Origin: Arctopsyche grandis
Lineage: Eukaryota > Arthropoda > Insecta > Trichoptera > Hydropsychidae
Direction of reading: 5' to 3'
DNA: 64,000 nt
Assembly: GCF_051622035.1 (NCBI RefSeq)
Contig: NC_135364.1
Coordinates: 21,789,001-21,853,000 of the forward strand
The notes below the pieces were generated by a model that did no database searches, had not been told where the DNA came from, and saw only the letters and a program-made list of their open reading frames with translations. Shown here one piece after another: positions 1-12,600 of the stretch (the stretch's first letter is position 1; every line of letters begins with the position of its first letter). The translations under genes and the position numbers were made by a program.

Positions 1-248
1 GTGTTGCTTGAGCAATGTGTAGCTGGGCTGGTGAGATAACGTTCTGGAAGATTCCAATGGGGTCGAGGTTTTCTTTGTGTTCTATGTTTGATGCGTAGTT
101 ACGTAGCTACTTGGGATTTCTCGTGTACTCATGATTGCGTATCTATAGCGAGTCGAATCGCCTTTATGGGTAAGCTGGACGAAGTATTTCGGCCACGGCT
201 GACTTTAGTGTACGAGAACAGGACGCGATGATGTCATTTGTACATATT

Positions 249-662
249 GGCTACGTCCACACTACCGATATCTGCACCCGATATTTGTGAACCTATAAAC
301 AGTAAATATAATTATCACCGAGGGCACAAATGACACTAAGTTATTTTCAAGGTTCTAACAATTTATGCGCTTAAAATTTTTATTATTAATAATTTGAGAT
401 AAAGATAGAGCTACCAGGTGTTCTGGTATCCGGGTTTGTCCCGGTTTCAAGCCTCTCGACCCGACGTCCCGAAGGGAACTTTCAGGACAGCCAAATGTCT
501 CAGTTTTCGATAGCTGCTTATTGGTTACGTCCACACTACCGACATTTACGAATTTTTCCATAACCAGTTCCTAAATAGCAACCACAGTTTGCAATATGGG
601 AACTGGATATGGAAAATTCGAGAATATCGGGGGTAGATATCGAGAATAGTGTGGACGTAGCC
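249..662. mobile_element. Palindromic MITE inserted in the LTR-like repeat
   Basis: The ends are GGCTACGTCCACACTA and its reverse complement, flanked on both sides by ATT. The uninterrupted sequence near 44070 lacks the insert, which confirms both ends. The second half (523-662) is itself a palindrome of the kind seen at 27416-27552. A further repeat (298-520) sits between a partial left end and this palindrome, so the structure is nested. A 3-bp duplication fits PIF/Harbinger-like elements, but the family is not proven. Confidence 0.6.
298..520. repeat. Interspersed repeat 'A', copy 1
   Basis: This stretch is the reverse complement of 28331-28711 minus a 162-bp insertion in that copy. Shared landmarks are the words CGAGGGCACAAAT, GCGCTTAAAATTTT and CCCGAAGGGAACTTTC. 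It has no open frame of note and no terminal repeats that I can recognise. It lies inside the palindromic element at 249-662. The family is unknown; it may be a non-autonomous DNA element. Confidence 0.55.
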
Positions 663-891
663 ATTAAGTTCGATGAGGGAAATAGGTGATATCATCGACC
701 TAGTTTCGTATGGTACAAGTCGTGCTATATCCCTACAAATCCGTTTATCAAAACACTTCCAGTAAAATACAAGCCTGTAACGAACGGTTTTACGCGCGTT
801 ATCTGATCTCGCGGTGGGAGATGCAGAGGGCGGATACGTCGTTCTTCTTCCTAGGGTCGGGTTATAGGGAAACGTGAACTAACCTTGGGAT

Positions 892-1053
892 TATGGGGGA
901 TGAACGAATGAGACGACTGGCATGTTAATGCACGTGTTTATTATATGACAGCTGAAGACAGAGTGAGTAGTGGCTCTCCGAACCCAGCCGGGTTGGTCCC
1001 CACTCGCAGGAAGGCAACCAAACTCGACCATGTCGTATAAGCGAGCCGCCACA
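892..1053 (-). mobile_element. 162-bp solo-LTR-like element, copy 1 (fossil)
   Basis: A nearly identical 162-bp unit occurs at 28493-28654. Here it is flanked by GGAT on both sides; the other copy is flanked by GAAC. On the minus strand it starts TGTGGCGGCTC, carries ATAATAAACACG (a poly-A-type signal) near its end and finishes CCCCCATA. A 4-bp target duplication with such ends fits a very short LTR or TRIM-type element, though a small DNA transposon is possible. There is no coding capacity. Confidence 0.6.
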
Positions 1054-1059
1054 GGATAC

Positions 1060-2024
1060 AGTTTATATATAGTCGGGGAGGTTCCTGACTGCAAATCGTC
1101 TCGTTGATAACAGCTTCTTTGTGGTCGGGAGCTGGCTCTGCGCTTCGAACCGGTCCACTCGCATCTTACGTTGGCTGGAACTCTTGGGAGGGAGTGATGC
1201 TGCACTCGACCTCACAGCGGTTCTTCAGCAAGATGGCGGATCTCTGAGCCCCGTCTCCCCGTGGAGACGTGCACAGGAGAGGTCCTTCTTCGGCGGGGGA
1301 TGGCGGTAGAGAGATTCGCTCTCGATGCGCGCGCGCCTAGATCGCGCGGTTTTCTGTGTGGCCACTCGAAATAAAGGGCGAGTGCTGCCCTATGGGACGA
1401 TGGGGAGAACGTCGCGTTACAAGCCGAAATAAATTGACAGTCGTGGAGCAAAGTGTCATCGCATTTGCGCAATACATAGTTATGGTCGTGGCGACGATTG
1501 GTAGCAGTGTCGTACGTAGTCAGTCTCAATGTCGCCATAAGTGTGTGGGAGCTTGCGTGTGTGTGCGTATGTGTATATGTGTTTTACATAAAACAAAGCG
1601 ATCTTGTGTGTTGACATTTAACGCGGCCATCGTTCTGGCGTTCGATCGGGAAGCGCCCTGGAGCTGACCAGCTCTTCCCAGCCGCGTCTGTCGGCCGCCT
1701 TCCCTCGCCCGGAGGATCGAAAGTCAGCCGCCAGCCGAGTCCCGAGTGACAGTTGCTAGGAGTTGTGTCGGAGTTCGGTGTGTCGAGTGTCGAGTGTCGA
1801 GTGTCGAGTGTCGAGTTTCGAGTGTCAGGTGTCGAAGGGTTCAGGTGAAGGGTGATGCGGCGCGCGTGTGGAGCGGTGCTACTGCACCGGTGCGCCGTCT
1901 TCAGGAACTGTCTGCCTCCGAGGCAACCCCCGAGATTCCCGCACCCCTACCAGAGACTAGTGATAGTTAGCAGTAATAGTGACAGTGAAGAAGGGCGGCT
2001 GCCCGGACCCGCCGAACACACGAT
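1060..2024 (+). promoter_or_regulatory. MAF1 upstream region and probable 5' UTR
   Basis: This GC-richer stretch precedes the MAF1 start codon. It holds TG-rich microsatellite sequence near 1541-1580 and a short tandem array at about 1778-1830 with unit GTGTCGA. No coding region is convincing here; open frames overlap on both strands without recognisable protein similarity. The transcription start cannot be set from sequence alone. Confidence 0.4.
1778..1830 (+). repeat. Tandem GTGTCGA heptamer array
   Basis: About six units of GTGTCGA or one-base variants lie head to tail roughly 200 bp before the MAF1 start codon, probably in the 5' UTR. It is a minisatellite likely to vary in length. Confidence 0.75.
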
Positions 2025-5000
2025 ATGAAGCTGCTGGAAAGTTCCAGGTTCGAAGCGCTGAGCAGTGCGCTGAGCGCCGGCACGGGCGACTGCGCCATCT
2101 CGGGTCGCATCGAGAGCTACAGTTGCAAGCTGGCCGGAGCCGACAAGGCGCAGTACAAACGTCTGGCCACTCGCGGAAGTCCTCACGACCTGCAGGCCCT
2201 CTCGCCCTCGCCCGCCACTGCCACCTCCTCCTCGGCGCCCACCTACACTTACTCCGCTGCTCATGCCTCCCTATACAGGTCTACATTTACTTCACACTAC
2301 TCTCCAACAACTAACCCTTTCAGTGCTGACGTCCTTTCTGTTGAAAGCCCACCACGCTGTAAATTTCGCCACATTTCCAACTACAATTATTTAGAAATCC
2401 AATAGAAAGCAGGTATAAAATTGTAGCTAAATCAAACAAAACCTAGATAACTACCGCCGAGGATTTCGAGCTTTGTAAAGGTGTGTTTAGACCAGAGAAA
2501 TGTAATATTAATATAAGTGGCTTTAGGTGTTCTTTTGTTGTCAAGTGACATTCTGTCCACGGACAGATCTAAATATTTTTAGCATCAGTCGTATTTGACG
2601 CTTGGTGCTCGACGTATGTCCGATAAAAACTTCTCTGTTTGTGTTTATATTACTTGCAAGATGGGCAAGCATTGGTAAAAATTGCACAATACATTAAAAA
2701 AACACAATAAACAACATGGGATACATTTTTATAAGTAAATTGATCCGATTGTATTCCGTGCAATGTAGCATATTTAAAGAGACGTACCGCGTAATTCTTT
2801 TCTTATTACATCTCTCTGGTTTAGACTCTCTAATATATCTTGCAACAATATAAAATAAACAGAAGAAGTCTATTAATGAATGTATTTTTCCAAAACTAGT
2901 TCCATCTTCTTCATTGTTGTTAAAATGTAATGCTCACAATCTAAATGCCAAGCTGCAATCTAAAATACTCGGCAGTTAGAGATTTCCATCGGGAAATTAT
3001 GCTATGGTTATAAATTCGGAAATTCCGGTGTAAACCAGTCTTTATAAACATTGGCACGGATTACACGACCCATGTTCAATGCTACCTGGAAAGGCCTTTT
3101 GGCTAGTATTCTTGTTTACTTTGTAGATGCTCAAAACACAACGCCTATCGGCAAAACGCCAATCGACGTTGTTTGATTCAAAAGGTTAACCATTCAACTG
3201 AATTCGTTTGAGAGTTTCAATGATTTGGAAATCTTATTTTGCGCAACTTTTATTTGATTAAGAGCTACTGAAATGTTGGCTTTAATACTGTGTGCTAGAT
3301 AACGTTTCCAGAGTGCTTCAATGCTTCGAATCCTATATGATTCGCTAATACGAAGCATTCTTGAATATTCTTCTAAAATATTTATCTGGTAACCTGCGCT
3401 CATCATTACTTTCTTAATTTGAATGTGATGAATGAGTGGAATCTTAATCTACTCTCTTCCATTTGGGCCTCGCTGTGATTTTATTTTTTATTCATATTTT
3501 GTTTTATTTTATTTTACTTTTTCTTTCTCCTTTGTACATTTTTATATACTATTTTAATTTTGTTCAATGTAAACAAAGAATGGGATTTATGGATTTTATT
3601 TTTAATTTTTACACTTTTGTTATTTTTTTTTCTCTCTGAATGATGTATTATTTTCCTTTTGTTACTTTTTTTATTATTTTATTTTACCATGCTTTCTGCT
3701 TTTGCTTTTTTCCTTTATTTACAGTTTACTTGTTTTTATATATTTTTCAAATGTAGGCCATTGTGGCGCATTAGGTTCTTCCTGTAATGCCACAATGGTC
3801 CAAAACTATTAAATAAAAAAATATGGAGCCTTAGTGATAGAGTCCATTGCTTGAGAGTCGAAAGAGTGCAGATAATTTACGGTAGCTATCCTAGTGCCTA
3901 TCTACTGGCAACATTGGGCTATAATTCCCATGAGCTACGTCACTATGGAAAAATTGTAATCAGAATAAAATACAAATTAGAATGAAAATGATCATAAATT
4001 AAAGCTCAACCTGCTTTCCAATCAATTAGTCACTGTTTTGTTAGTCAACTTGAAATCACATACAGAATGGGACGGAAGCAATTAGTATTAGTATTTATAA
4101 AATCGACACTAATTGACGGTTAAATATTTACCATGTAAATACAACTAAACTATATAGTATAGAATTGAGCCACAAAGTCACTTTTTGTCGAAGATTGTCC
4201 ATCAATATATGTAGCACCGATGCTCAGTCTTCTAAATATTGTTTACCATTTTGTTGATATTGTTTTTTTTTTGGTACTTTTCCATTATCTGGAGGCATTT
4301 TTTGAAAAAAATATATATATGTAAATAGAACTCGTACGTTCTTCCCTCAACTGAAGAAGATGGCGTGACATTCTTACAAAAGAGAAGACTCTTAGCAGCC
4401 AAAATGCTGTGTGCAAGAAAACATGAAATGTAGCTCTGATTGTCTTGTCGAAAGAAAGGCAACATGCAATATGGAAATTGATTTGGCAACATTCGTCCAC
4501 CATTTGTGATGGCCGTTCGTTTCTTATATTGTTGGGCCAGATAATTAAGGTTGATCAAATTGTACAAGGAGGAATTTGGCACAACCGTTGACTGGAACAA
4601 CTACATGATTGAAATATGCGCTGAGGATCTTAACAAACATCCAAACAGAATATAGGAGGCAAAAGATCAATTATCAAAAGAGCACTTCTTCAACAGTGAT
4701 TTTTGGAGAGCTGCGTCTGGAGATTCACGAATGCTATTGGTTGAAGTGGCTGATTAAAGTTAAAGAATTGAAAAAAACTAAATACGGTGGTGTAATATAC
4801 GACACCGAGGAACAATCCATCATCACTGAAACAGCTAGTCAGAAACGGCAATGTATTTGAGTCACTTTTCGATACAAACAGAAATTTTTGACCTGTGTAA
4901 TCTGCATTATAATTTAATTTAAAATTACTCACATAAGTTTATTTGATTATTGAAACAACAGGTTGGGTTTTGTTTTCAATAAAAAATATATATTGTTGCG

Positions 5001-6400
5001 TAGGGGTGGGTTCAGGTTCTAGAAAGGCCAAAGTCGCTTCCAGCATTTATTCAACGATTAAGGAGGTCCACACGTAACCACCACTCACTCCAGAATACTT
5101 GATCTACCGTGTGTACCCCCTCATAAAGGACAAGTTGCCCAGCATAGCATAGATGCGCCGATCCGTTGGCGTATCTATTATGTAGGCATGTGGGTCTACC
5201 ATTGATGTACAATACACATAGATGGCCCTGACGTGTGATTTTGGTCGGAGATCTTGTCTTCACTAACTGAGGGGTGCGGGGAAGTTGGGAAAAAAATGGT
5301 TTTTTTCCCTACGACGCAGCGGTACCTACCTACCTACTAAGAGAAACTGTGCATGCGCCATGTATTTTGCATGCGCCAAAAGGGAGACCAGTATAAGACG
5401 TGAAGGCGGATCTAGTGTATTATACATCAATGGGGTCTACCCATACTCGCCCCATTTTGTGAGAACCCCAGCGTATCCTTTGTTCGGGCACTTACTGAGT
5501 CCCGTTAGTTTAATCCGGAGTTTCTATTGTTCACCCACTAATGCACTTAGACAGTGGATACTCTCTCGCATGTTCCCACGTTACAATATTATGTTTAAAA
5601 GAATTACCTCTGGACAATGGGAAAGTTTACCCTTTTTTTACATACCTCCTTTACGTTTCACTTACGATTACAATTCAGGAAAAAGTTTGCCTCTTATCCA
5701 ATCGTTTCCATACTTTGCCATATTGCTCATTTTTATGGATAGAATTCATTCATTGTGCAATTATTTGTTTCAGTCGGAGCTTGTCTGGCGATGAAGAAGG
5801 TATGTTATGTGATACAATTTCAAGAAAGACGTTGTTTTATCTGAAGGCGACATTGAATTCAGCATTTCATGATTATGATTTTTCGAACGCAAAGGTAAAT
5901 CACGTTAGTTTCAAATCATATATCGTGTCAAATTTATTATCCATCTTCAATATGCTCGTGTTTCCGTTGAACAGAGTCACGAATTCAGCAAGGAGCCGTC
6001 ACTGCAATGGGTGATGCAGCAAGTGGACGCTAATCTCAGCGCAGTCGCCGGAGATCAGTACAGAAGCCTAAGAGGTCCGGTTTGGGCCGCCATCGACGAC
6101 GAGATAGGCATGGCCGATTGTGATATATATAGTTACAATCCGGACTTGGCGTCCGATCCCTTCGGCGAGCCGGGATGTCTGTGGTCTTTCAACTATTTTC
6201 TGTACAACAGAAAACTCAAAAGGATCGTTTTCTTCACTTGCAGAGCGATTAAGTAAACGTCGTTGTATACATCATATGGTATATATATGTACGTCTCGTT
6301 ATTGTGATGTGTGACGGTAAATTTTGTCTGTTTTAGCCCGATATATGCCGCCGATTCAGGTGTAGACTTTGCAATGGACGAAGACGAAGACATCTACTAA
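2025..6400 (+). CDS. Maf1: MAF1, repressor of RNA polymerase III
   Basis: Four exons join without phase conflict: 2025-2278, 5774-5894, 5975-6252 and 6337-6400, giving 238 residues, close to the 256 of human MAF1. The product starts [12 protein letters not shown] and carries the family blocks [37 protein letters not shown] and [15 protein letters not shown], then SLWSFNY-like and KLKRIVFF blocks. It ends with an acidic tail. MAF1 binds RNA polymerase III and blocks transcription of tRNA and 5S genes when TOR signalling is low. Phosphorylation sites in the variable Ser/Pro-rich stretch at the end of exon 1 are expected from the family but not provable here. Intron 1 is 3.5 kb and filled with repeats; the other introns are about 80 bp. 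Confidence 0.95.
2484..2828. mobile_element. MITE in MAF1 intron 1
   Basis: Terminal inverted repeats of about 20 bp (TTTAGACCAGAGAAATGTAAT and its near complement) bound a non-coding 345-bp unit. The same element in reverse orientation lies at 13300-14518, interrupted by a solo LTR. The terminal sequence does not identify the superfamily. Confidence 0.7.
3440..3820. other. T-rich stretch with strong hairpin, possible LINE 3' end
   Basis: A T-rich region in MAF1 intron 1 ends with a 12-bp stem, GGCCATTGTGGC pairing with GCCACAATGGTC around a 20-base loop at about 3756-3802, then AATAAA and an A-rich run. This resembles the 3' terminus of a non-LTR element, but no reverse-transcriptase sequence is attached. 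Confidence 0.3.
4130..4990 (+). mobile_element. Merlin-like DNA transposon remnant, copy 1
   Basis: The block repeats in reverse at about 47190-48340. Translated pieces read [17 protein letters not shown], then GGKRSI and [12 protein letters not shown], which follow the order of Merlin (ISXO2/IS1016-like DDE) transposases: DWNN, IGG, then FGG..RE..ECF. The frame is broken by stops and shifts and the catalytic acids are not clear, so it is dead. The ends are not defined. It lies within MAF1 intron 1. Confidence 0.5.
4991..5773. other. Unassigned part of MAF1 intron 1
   Basis: After the Merlin remnant comes a GC-richer segment (about 4994-5440) that begins TGTTGCGTAGGGG. On the minus strand it carries AATAAA shortly before ending CGCAACA, which would suit an LTR end, but I find neither the second border nor a target duplication. 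The rest leads into the exon 2 acceptor (TTTCAG, ending at 5773). No gene is seen. Confidence 0.3.
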
Positions 6401-9400
6401 GCTGATTGTTTGCGATTTGGATTACATTGCGATGCATCTTTGGACGACATCGCTAGTGAATATAAGATTTTTACTGGTCGTTTTATTATTTGTGGAAATT
6501 AGATGTTAATATCAATTCGATTATTATATGAATGATGATCTGTGTTTGTCAGGTTGCTTTAAAATGATTGAATTGAATTGTGTCTCCGTTTTGTATGTCG
6601 GCTCGTATGCGTCATAAGTTGAATTACGTATTGCATTATATGAATTTTGATATTATATTAAAAAAATATATACATAGGAAGTAGAATGTAGTGGCAAATG
6701 GAAAGAAATTTTATTTTTATTTTAAGTAACTATGTATGTAATATTGTTATGTATTTAGTTTTATAGTATTTCTGCATATATCAATACGGAAATACTGGAT
6801 AAATTTGTGGTATGTTTCACATATCAATATTCTTTTGAACTGAGAATATGTTTATTTACTAATGTGTATTTATCTTTTGCGGCACATAGTCATTGGATAA
6901 ATAATCAGCAAATAGTATGTAAACGTTGCTGATTGTACGCTGTTATGATCGAATGAAATTTAAGTGATTATTTAAGTGAAAATCGTTATGATCTCTCTGC
7001 GAACAATTTAAAATTAACAAATATTTGCATGGAACGTGTCAATTACTCGTTTTTTTTTTTTTTTTGCTCTTACATACTTACAAATGCAGTTAGTGAATTT
7101 ATGCTTTAAAGAATGTGGTTTATAAACTACACACACATGCATATTGTATTTTTTTTTCGTATAGATATATATTTAGTTTTTTTTTTTGTGTTTTTTAATT
7201 TAGCAATTCGAGAAATTGAGTTTGAAATTAGCCTAGAATACATGTATAGTAATTAAATTACATCACTATGATTGTGTTAAAATTTTAAATAAAAATATTT
7301 ATTATAAGACAATAAGAATGATTTCCTCACAAGATTATGGATATATATGATTATTATATTATATTGTAGAATCTCAGTTGTTTTTAAGTATGAATACGAG
7401 CGAACAGTATCACGGTACTCTCATCGGCCAGTGTTATTCTACCGTGGACGTAGTCACTTACCGGATACATACAACTTATTCATTTATATAATCAACTTTG
7501 TTTAATAACTTATAATACATTTATTCACAATGTTGTAAAATATCTCCGAATTGAGCGTTGTATGTAATGTAATAAAAAAAAAGTCGAATGGTTTTGGTTT
7601 TATCAACATGTGTAGCGAATGATAGAATGAATATTTGATGAAAGTAATACATGAAATGTTTTTCTCACTAGATAGTAAGTAATATTGTATTCGGTGTACA
7701 TGTAAAATCTGTCCGTTGTAATTAAATTTCACAGAATAAGAAAATATAAACATTTATACGTCTATGTTTCTCAACACATGCAACTACTTTACTAAAGAAT
7801 CAACTTTATATTGCACCATTGCTTTTTTCAACATTTAAATGTTAGTTTATAAATTAACAGTAGATCGTAAGCGCTGACTGTGTTTTCCACCGAGGAATGA
7901 GTCGTATCCACGCGACCGACGATTCTGATCTCACGCTCCCTGGAGTTTCGGGAGCTGAAAAGTGAATCGTATATAGTGTACAATGATTACTCGGGAACTT
8001 TGCAAAAATATCGTAGAATGTAAAGACTGGTCTCTGACGTCGTGAAGATCTAAAGTTTACGCCGTGTATTGAAATCGTTGGCGTTATTTATTAAGAATAA
8101 CATGAATTTGCACATCATACGTCTAAGTTCAATTTTTAGTGAATTTATTAAGTACCTGATGTCTTAGTTTACCACGGTCGATTCTAAAGCTGTATTTTTG
8201 TTGTAGCTTTTAAAAAGTAGTGAAAAAGAAAGCACAAGTGGCGAGTGAATTTTTTCGGCCCGTCTCGTGGAATCATTTCGTGTTGCGGAAGAAAAGCATA
8301 TATGAATGTAATCGATTAGTAAAATTTTCACTTTTTCTGCTTTTTTAGAGCTGAACGAAAACAAAAGTTGGTTTTTAAATTTATTCATTAATATTTGTTG
8401 TGTATTTTTAAGAATAACAATAATATTAACTGTATAAATGGTGTACTTAAATAGATTATAATTATTGAATAACAATGGTGTTTCATTTGCATTCTTCTTT
8501 AGTAGTCTTTCAGACCTCATTGCTAATAAAAACCTTCAAATTAACAATTTTTTACAATAGTTGGCTTCAATTTTGCATGATGAAGTTAACCCCCATCACC
8601 AGTAATTATTTTACATTCAGGCAGTTAATTGTTTGCATACAAAATAAAAAGTAAACTTGTACAATGAGTAATATTTCAACAATTTTGAGTTTGTATATTG
8701 CACAAAAAAGATCAACAAAGTTGATCATTGAAGGTGTTTTTTATTATTTACGTTCATTGCGTAAAATTGTCTTAATTATATACCAGATTTACTTCAACTT
8801 TGTTGTTCAACTAAAGATAAGGAGTGTATGGGTCGTAATATGAAGATAAATCATTTTCAAAAAATGTTTATAAGTTTTTTTTCACATAGAGACAATCATA
8901 TATACACTTTTTTTTAGAATTATATACAGATAGAAATTTTTTATGTGAATAATCATTATATTTATTAAATAAAACTCATCTGGATAGAATAGAATTAAAT
9001 CTCTATTTACAACATAAATTCTTTTTTTTTTTTTTTGCTAATTACACATTAAATGAGAGATGGCTAGCAATATTTTCAACCATGTTAGTGAAGTTTGCTC
9101 AAACTCGGAAAATCTTAAGATGAATAAATGAACTTTTAATAAAAATCTATAGCAGTTAACTGTAAGACTAGTTTCAGAGGATGCTTCAAATAGCTCGTTA
9201 CGAATGCCTGTTCAGCCGGAATGGACGTGCCAACTGACCGCACCTAACACAGCCTCCTCTGATGATTGGATCAGACATCAATATTTACAAAGTTCTAGTT
9301 TTCCAAAATAATTCACACAAGATTATGAATATTATTAAATCCAATTATTCAAGAAGATATATGTATTTATGTCAATCGACATCGCACGATAGTTGCAACT

Positions 9401-9662
9401 TATATACGATAACATTTACGAATCCAATCATACACCCATCGAACAGTGTCACATTTGAGATATATTTTACACTATGGAATCTAAAAATTCATCAAAGCGA
9501 CAATTTTTACACTACATTCATAATAGCATTCATTTCAATATGTTACAGCTGAGTATTTTTTTTTATAATTGCGAAAATTACGGTCAGTTAACACCACACA
9601 CTTGTACACATTATGGCAAAATGTATGTATTACAAATGAGTTTCATCACAAATCAACGGAGA
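6401..9662. other. MAF1 3' UTR and convergent intergenic space
   Basis: About 3.3 kb of AT-rich sequence lies between the MAF1 stop and the PCIF1 stop, which face each other. An AATAAA signal is present near 7288. Poly-T runs occur at about 7050, 7150, 7180 and 9022. Open frames are short and dissimilar to known proteins. No RNA gene or complete transposon was recognised. Confidence 0.5.
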
Positions 9663-12600
9663 TCACGTAATAGCAGACGGAGGCGCCGATGAATGAGGCG
9701 TGTGAGGATTGTGAATAGTTAACGGAGCTGGAGCCGGAGGTGGACTGAGCAATTCCCTCCTATCTCGTTCCCGCTCTTTTCCCGGCCTCCACGCCTCTAA
9801 AAGAGCTTCTACTCTATCGTCCGTAGGGCCCCATCTACTATAACCGGAAGCGTTTTGCAACCAAACGACTAAAGTTCCATGCGAAGATCTAAAATGCACG
9901 TCAGATCTGAAATAAAAATAAACAAAATTATAGATTCAATTCCATATTAATTTAATATATATTGAATTTAATAAATATTCCAGTTATATACTTTGTCATG
10001 ATATGTTGATAACCATGACGATACTCATGTTCTAATGCTGGCACAACCACTTGTTTTCTTTTAAAATGAGATCCTTCAAGTTTCAACAACGCTTTCGGAG
10101 GTTGTTCCTTCCATTCCGGAAGAAATATAATAAAACTAAGAGGTTCAGCAGAATCTGCCAATAGTCGTTCGATGTGTCTAACCGTCGCCTCGAGAAGTTC
10201 CTCACAATATGGGGGATTAACTTCAAACGAACCGGATACTGGTTTGAATTCCAAAAATGGCCTGTAAAACAAAACGAATTTATATATAGTGACAATTCAA
10301 TTGATAAAAGTTTAATTTAATAAAAGAATATAAAATAAGGGTGCGATTTAACCGTACATTGAGAAAAATACTTTTTTATCTTAAAAAAATGTTTGTGCAT
10401 TAAATAATCGCGTATCGTGCATCGAATAAAATATTTTGGCATTACAAAGTAACCATTAAAAAATATGAAACGATCATCGATACAATAGATTTTAGCATTA
10501 GAATAGATACAACAAAAAGTGGCAACGTTGCAGTCTTCCGCTATTGAAAACTGTCAAGTGTTTACATATGAATATGAATGGATATGTCAGGTCGTAGAGT
10601 CAAAGTCAAGGTCGTAGGTGTCGAAGGTCTCAAGCCGGAGAGAAAAAAAGAAGGAATCCAGTAGAGAAGCATTGATCGTTATCGGTTCGTATTTTGGTAT
10701 CCGCGACGTTGCCGATACAGTTCATTTGCCATCCGCATTTTAAGTAGCAAATATTTTTTTCAATGATCACAGCAAAGTTTCTAATGCAATTTGTATCCGT
10801 CAGAAATGCACAAAAATTTTTTTAAATTGCTTTTTAAACTTTAAACTTTTCCCATAAAATAATACCTACCCTCTTGAACCGAAATATGAATCGGTATCGG
10901 CGAAAGCCGAACAGTACTGTCGAAAATAACAATTTAAAGGTCCTCCGAAGCATTCAAAAGTGACACCAAACATCTTATTCAAACACTCGAACACTGTGAC
11001 GGGCAACGACGACTGTGTCACGTGACTGTCGCATCCCGGAGAAGTCGCTCCGACGAAGGCGGTGTACCGTTTGATCATGCACCACACACGCGATAGGAAT
11101 AATTCAAACTTTTTATCGTCGAAGCAACTGTGTCGATATAGATGCTCCTGAAATCACAACAGTCAAACATTTAAATACATGCATACAAACAATAAAGAAT
11201 ATAGACACACATCGACACACTCACTAATTTTTGTAGATATAGAGTGTTGATAACCAACGAGTCGTTTTGGTAACGCAACATCGCCTGGTCTCGATCGATG
11301 TAATGATCTATGAGGGGCGGACGGGGCGAAGGTATCGCAAACTGAACCGGATAGCACCACACTTTCCTGAACAACGTCTGCTGCAACGGTATGTGGACTT
11401 CGTTGATGCCTTGCTCTTTCAACAGAACGCTCTGTCGGTCTTTGATTTTTTTCGAATACTCTACAGATAAATGATATATTTTGAGGCAGATTCCCTCTAC
11501 GGATTTTTTTACAGTCTCGGTTAAATGTGGTTGGCACTGACGCTGCAACAAAACCAACGCATGTTTTTATTCATCTGCTATATAGGAAAATTCAACTCCA
11601 TTTAATACTCGACAATACTCTGCATTTAGTTTTTTTTTTTTTTTTATTATTATATTCAATTTGTACTACATATAAGGCAATGTCTCGAGGCAAAAAATAC
11701 GTATGTCTATACGCAAATATTAAAAATAGTTTGTCAATTTTTAATATATATATGATAAAATTTTCACTGCAAGTGAAGAATTTCTTTGACGAGTCTTTAG
11801 ACAATTTTGAACTCAAAATTTTTAAACATATTTTCATTTAAGTGTTTAGACGTGACAGATGATGATGCATATATAATTTTCCAATTTCACATGTATACAA
11901 AAATTGCACAATATATTTAAGCGTACATGAAAAATTCCAATATTTTCGAATCCAACTATCGAGGCGAGCATACCTTCAAGTGAGCTAGTCTATCTTGAAA
12001 GTCGTCGTAGGTGGCACCGACGGTTTTTCTCAACCATTGAAACGTGTCCTCGGCGTTCCACTTGACGATCTTCCGGCTCTCGGGGGACGCGTTTCGCGAC
12101 TCCATCATCTTCTTGGCGGCCTCGGCGTACCTGGACAGCTGCTTGCGGGCGTCCACCGTGAACTTGGGCTGCGACAGCTTGATGGGGATGTCGTTCATGA
12201 TCTCGTCGTACATGGAGCGCGAGATCTCCGGGTTGCAGTGGGTGGGGAGCAGCGGGTCGCAGCCGGGCCGGTCGTTGACCTTGCGCTCCATCAGCCAGCG
12301 GTTGAAGGAGTGTCGGGGCGCGTCGATGGCCTGCCTGGAGTGGCACAGCTCCTGGTAGCACTGGCGCAGTTTGGCCGCCAGCGCGCACCGGAACGCCTCC
12401 ACGTCGGGGTGCGGGGGGCAGCAGGCGCAGGGCGTCCGCTCCAGCACCACGGAGTTGGTGGGCACCTCCAGGTCCCAGGGCCCCGCCACGCACACCGACA
12501 GCGCCAGCGGCACCGCCAGGGGCGCGCGCTTGGCCGCCGGCCCTCCCTCGTCCGAGGCTCGCCTCTTGGGGGGCGCTCCCGGGCCTCCTTGGCCTAGGGG

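Larger units (their letters stand above)
1..744 (-). mobile_element. LTR-like fossil repeat, cut by the window edge
   Basis: Bases 1-245 and 666-744 match 43850-44147 closely and in the same orientation, so this is a second copy of that interspersed repeat. Read on the minus strand it begins TGTAGGGATATAGC. The fuller copy near 44 kb has a TATA-like box and an AATAAA-type signal in the same orientation, which suggests a retrotransposon LTR. No coding region is visible. A palindromic DNA element (249-662) lies inside it. The other end lies outside the window. LTR status is an inference. Confidence 0.5.

Noticed and set aside
891-1205. Minus-strand open frame near the left edge
   Set aside because: Most of it lies within the 162-bp interspersed element and has no recognisable protein similarity.
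4994-5440. A complete solo LTR after the Merlin remnant
   Set aside because: Only one LTR-like end is visible; no second border or target duplication.
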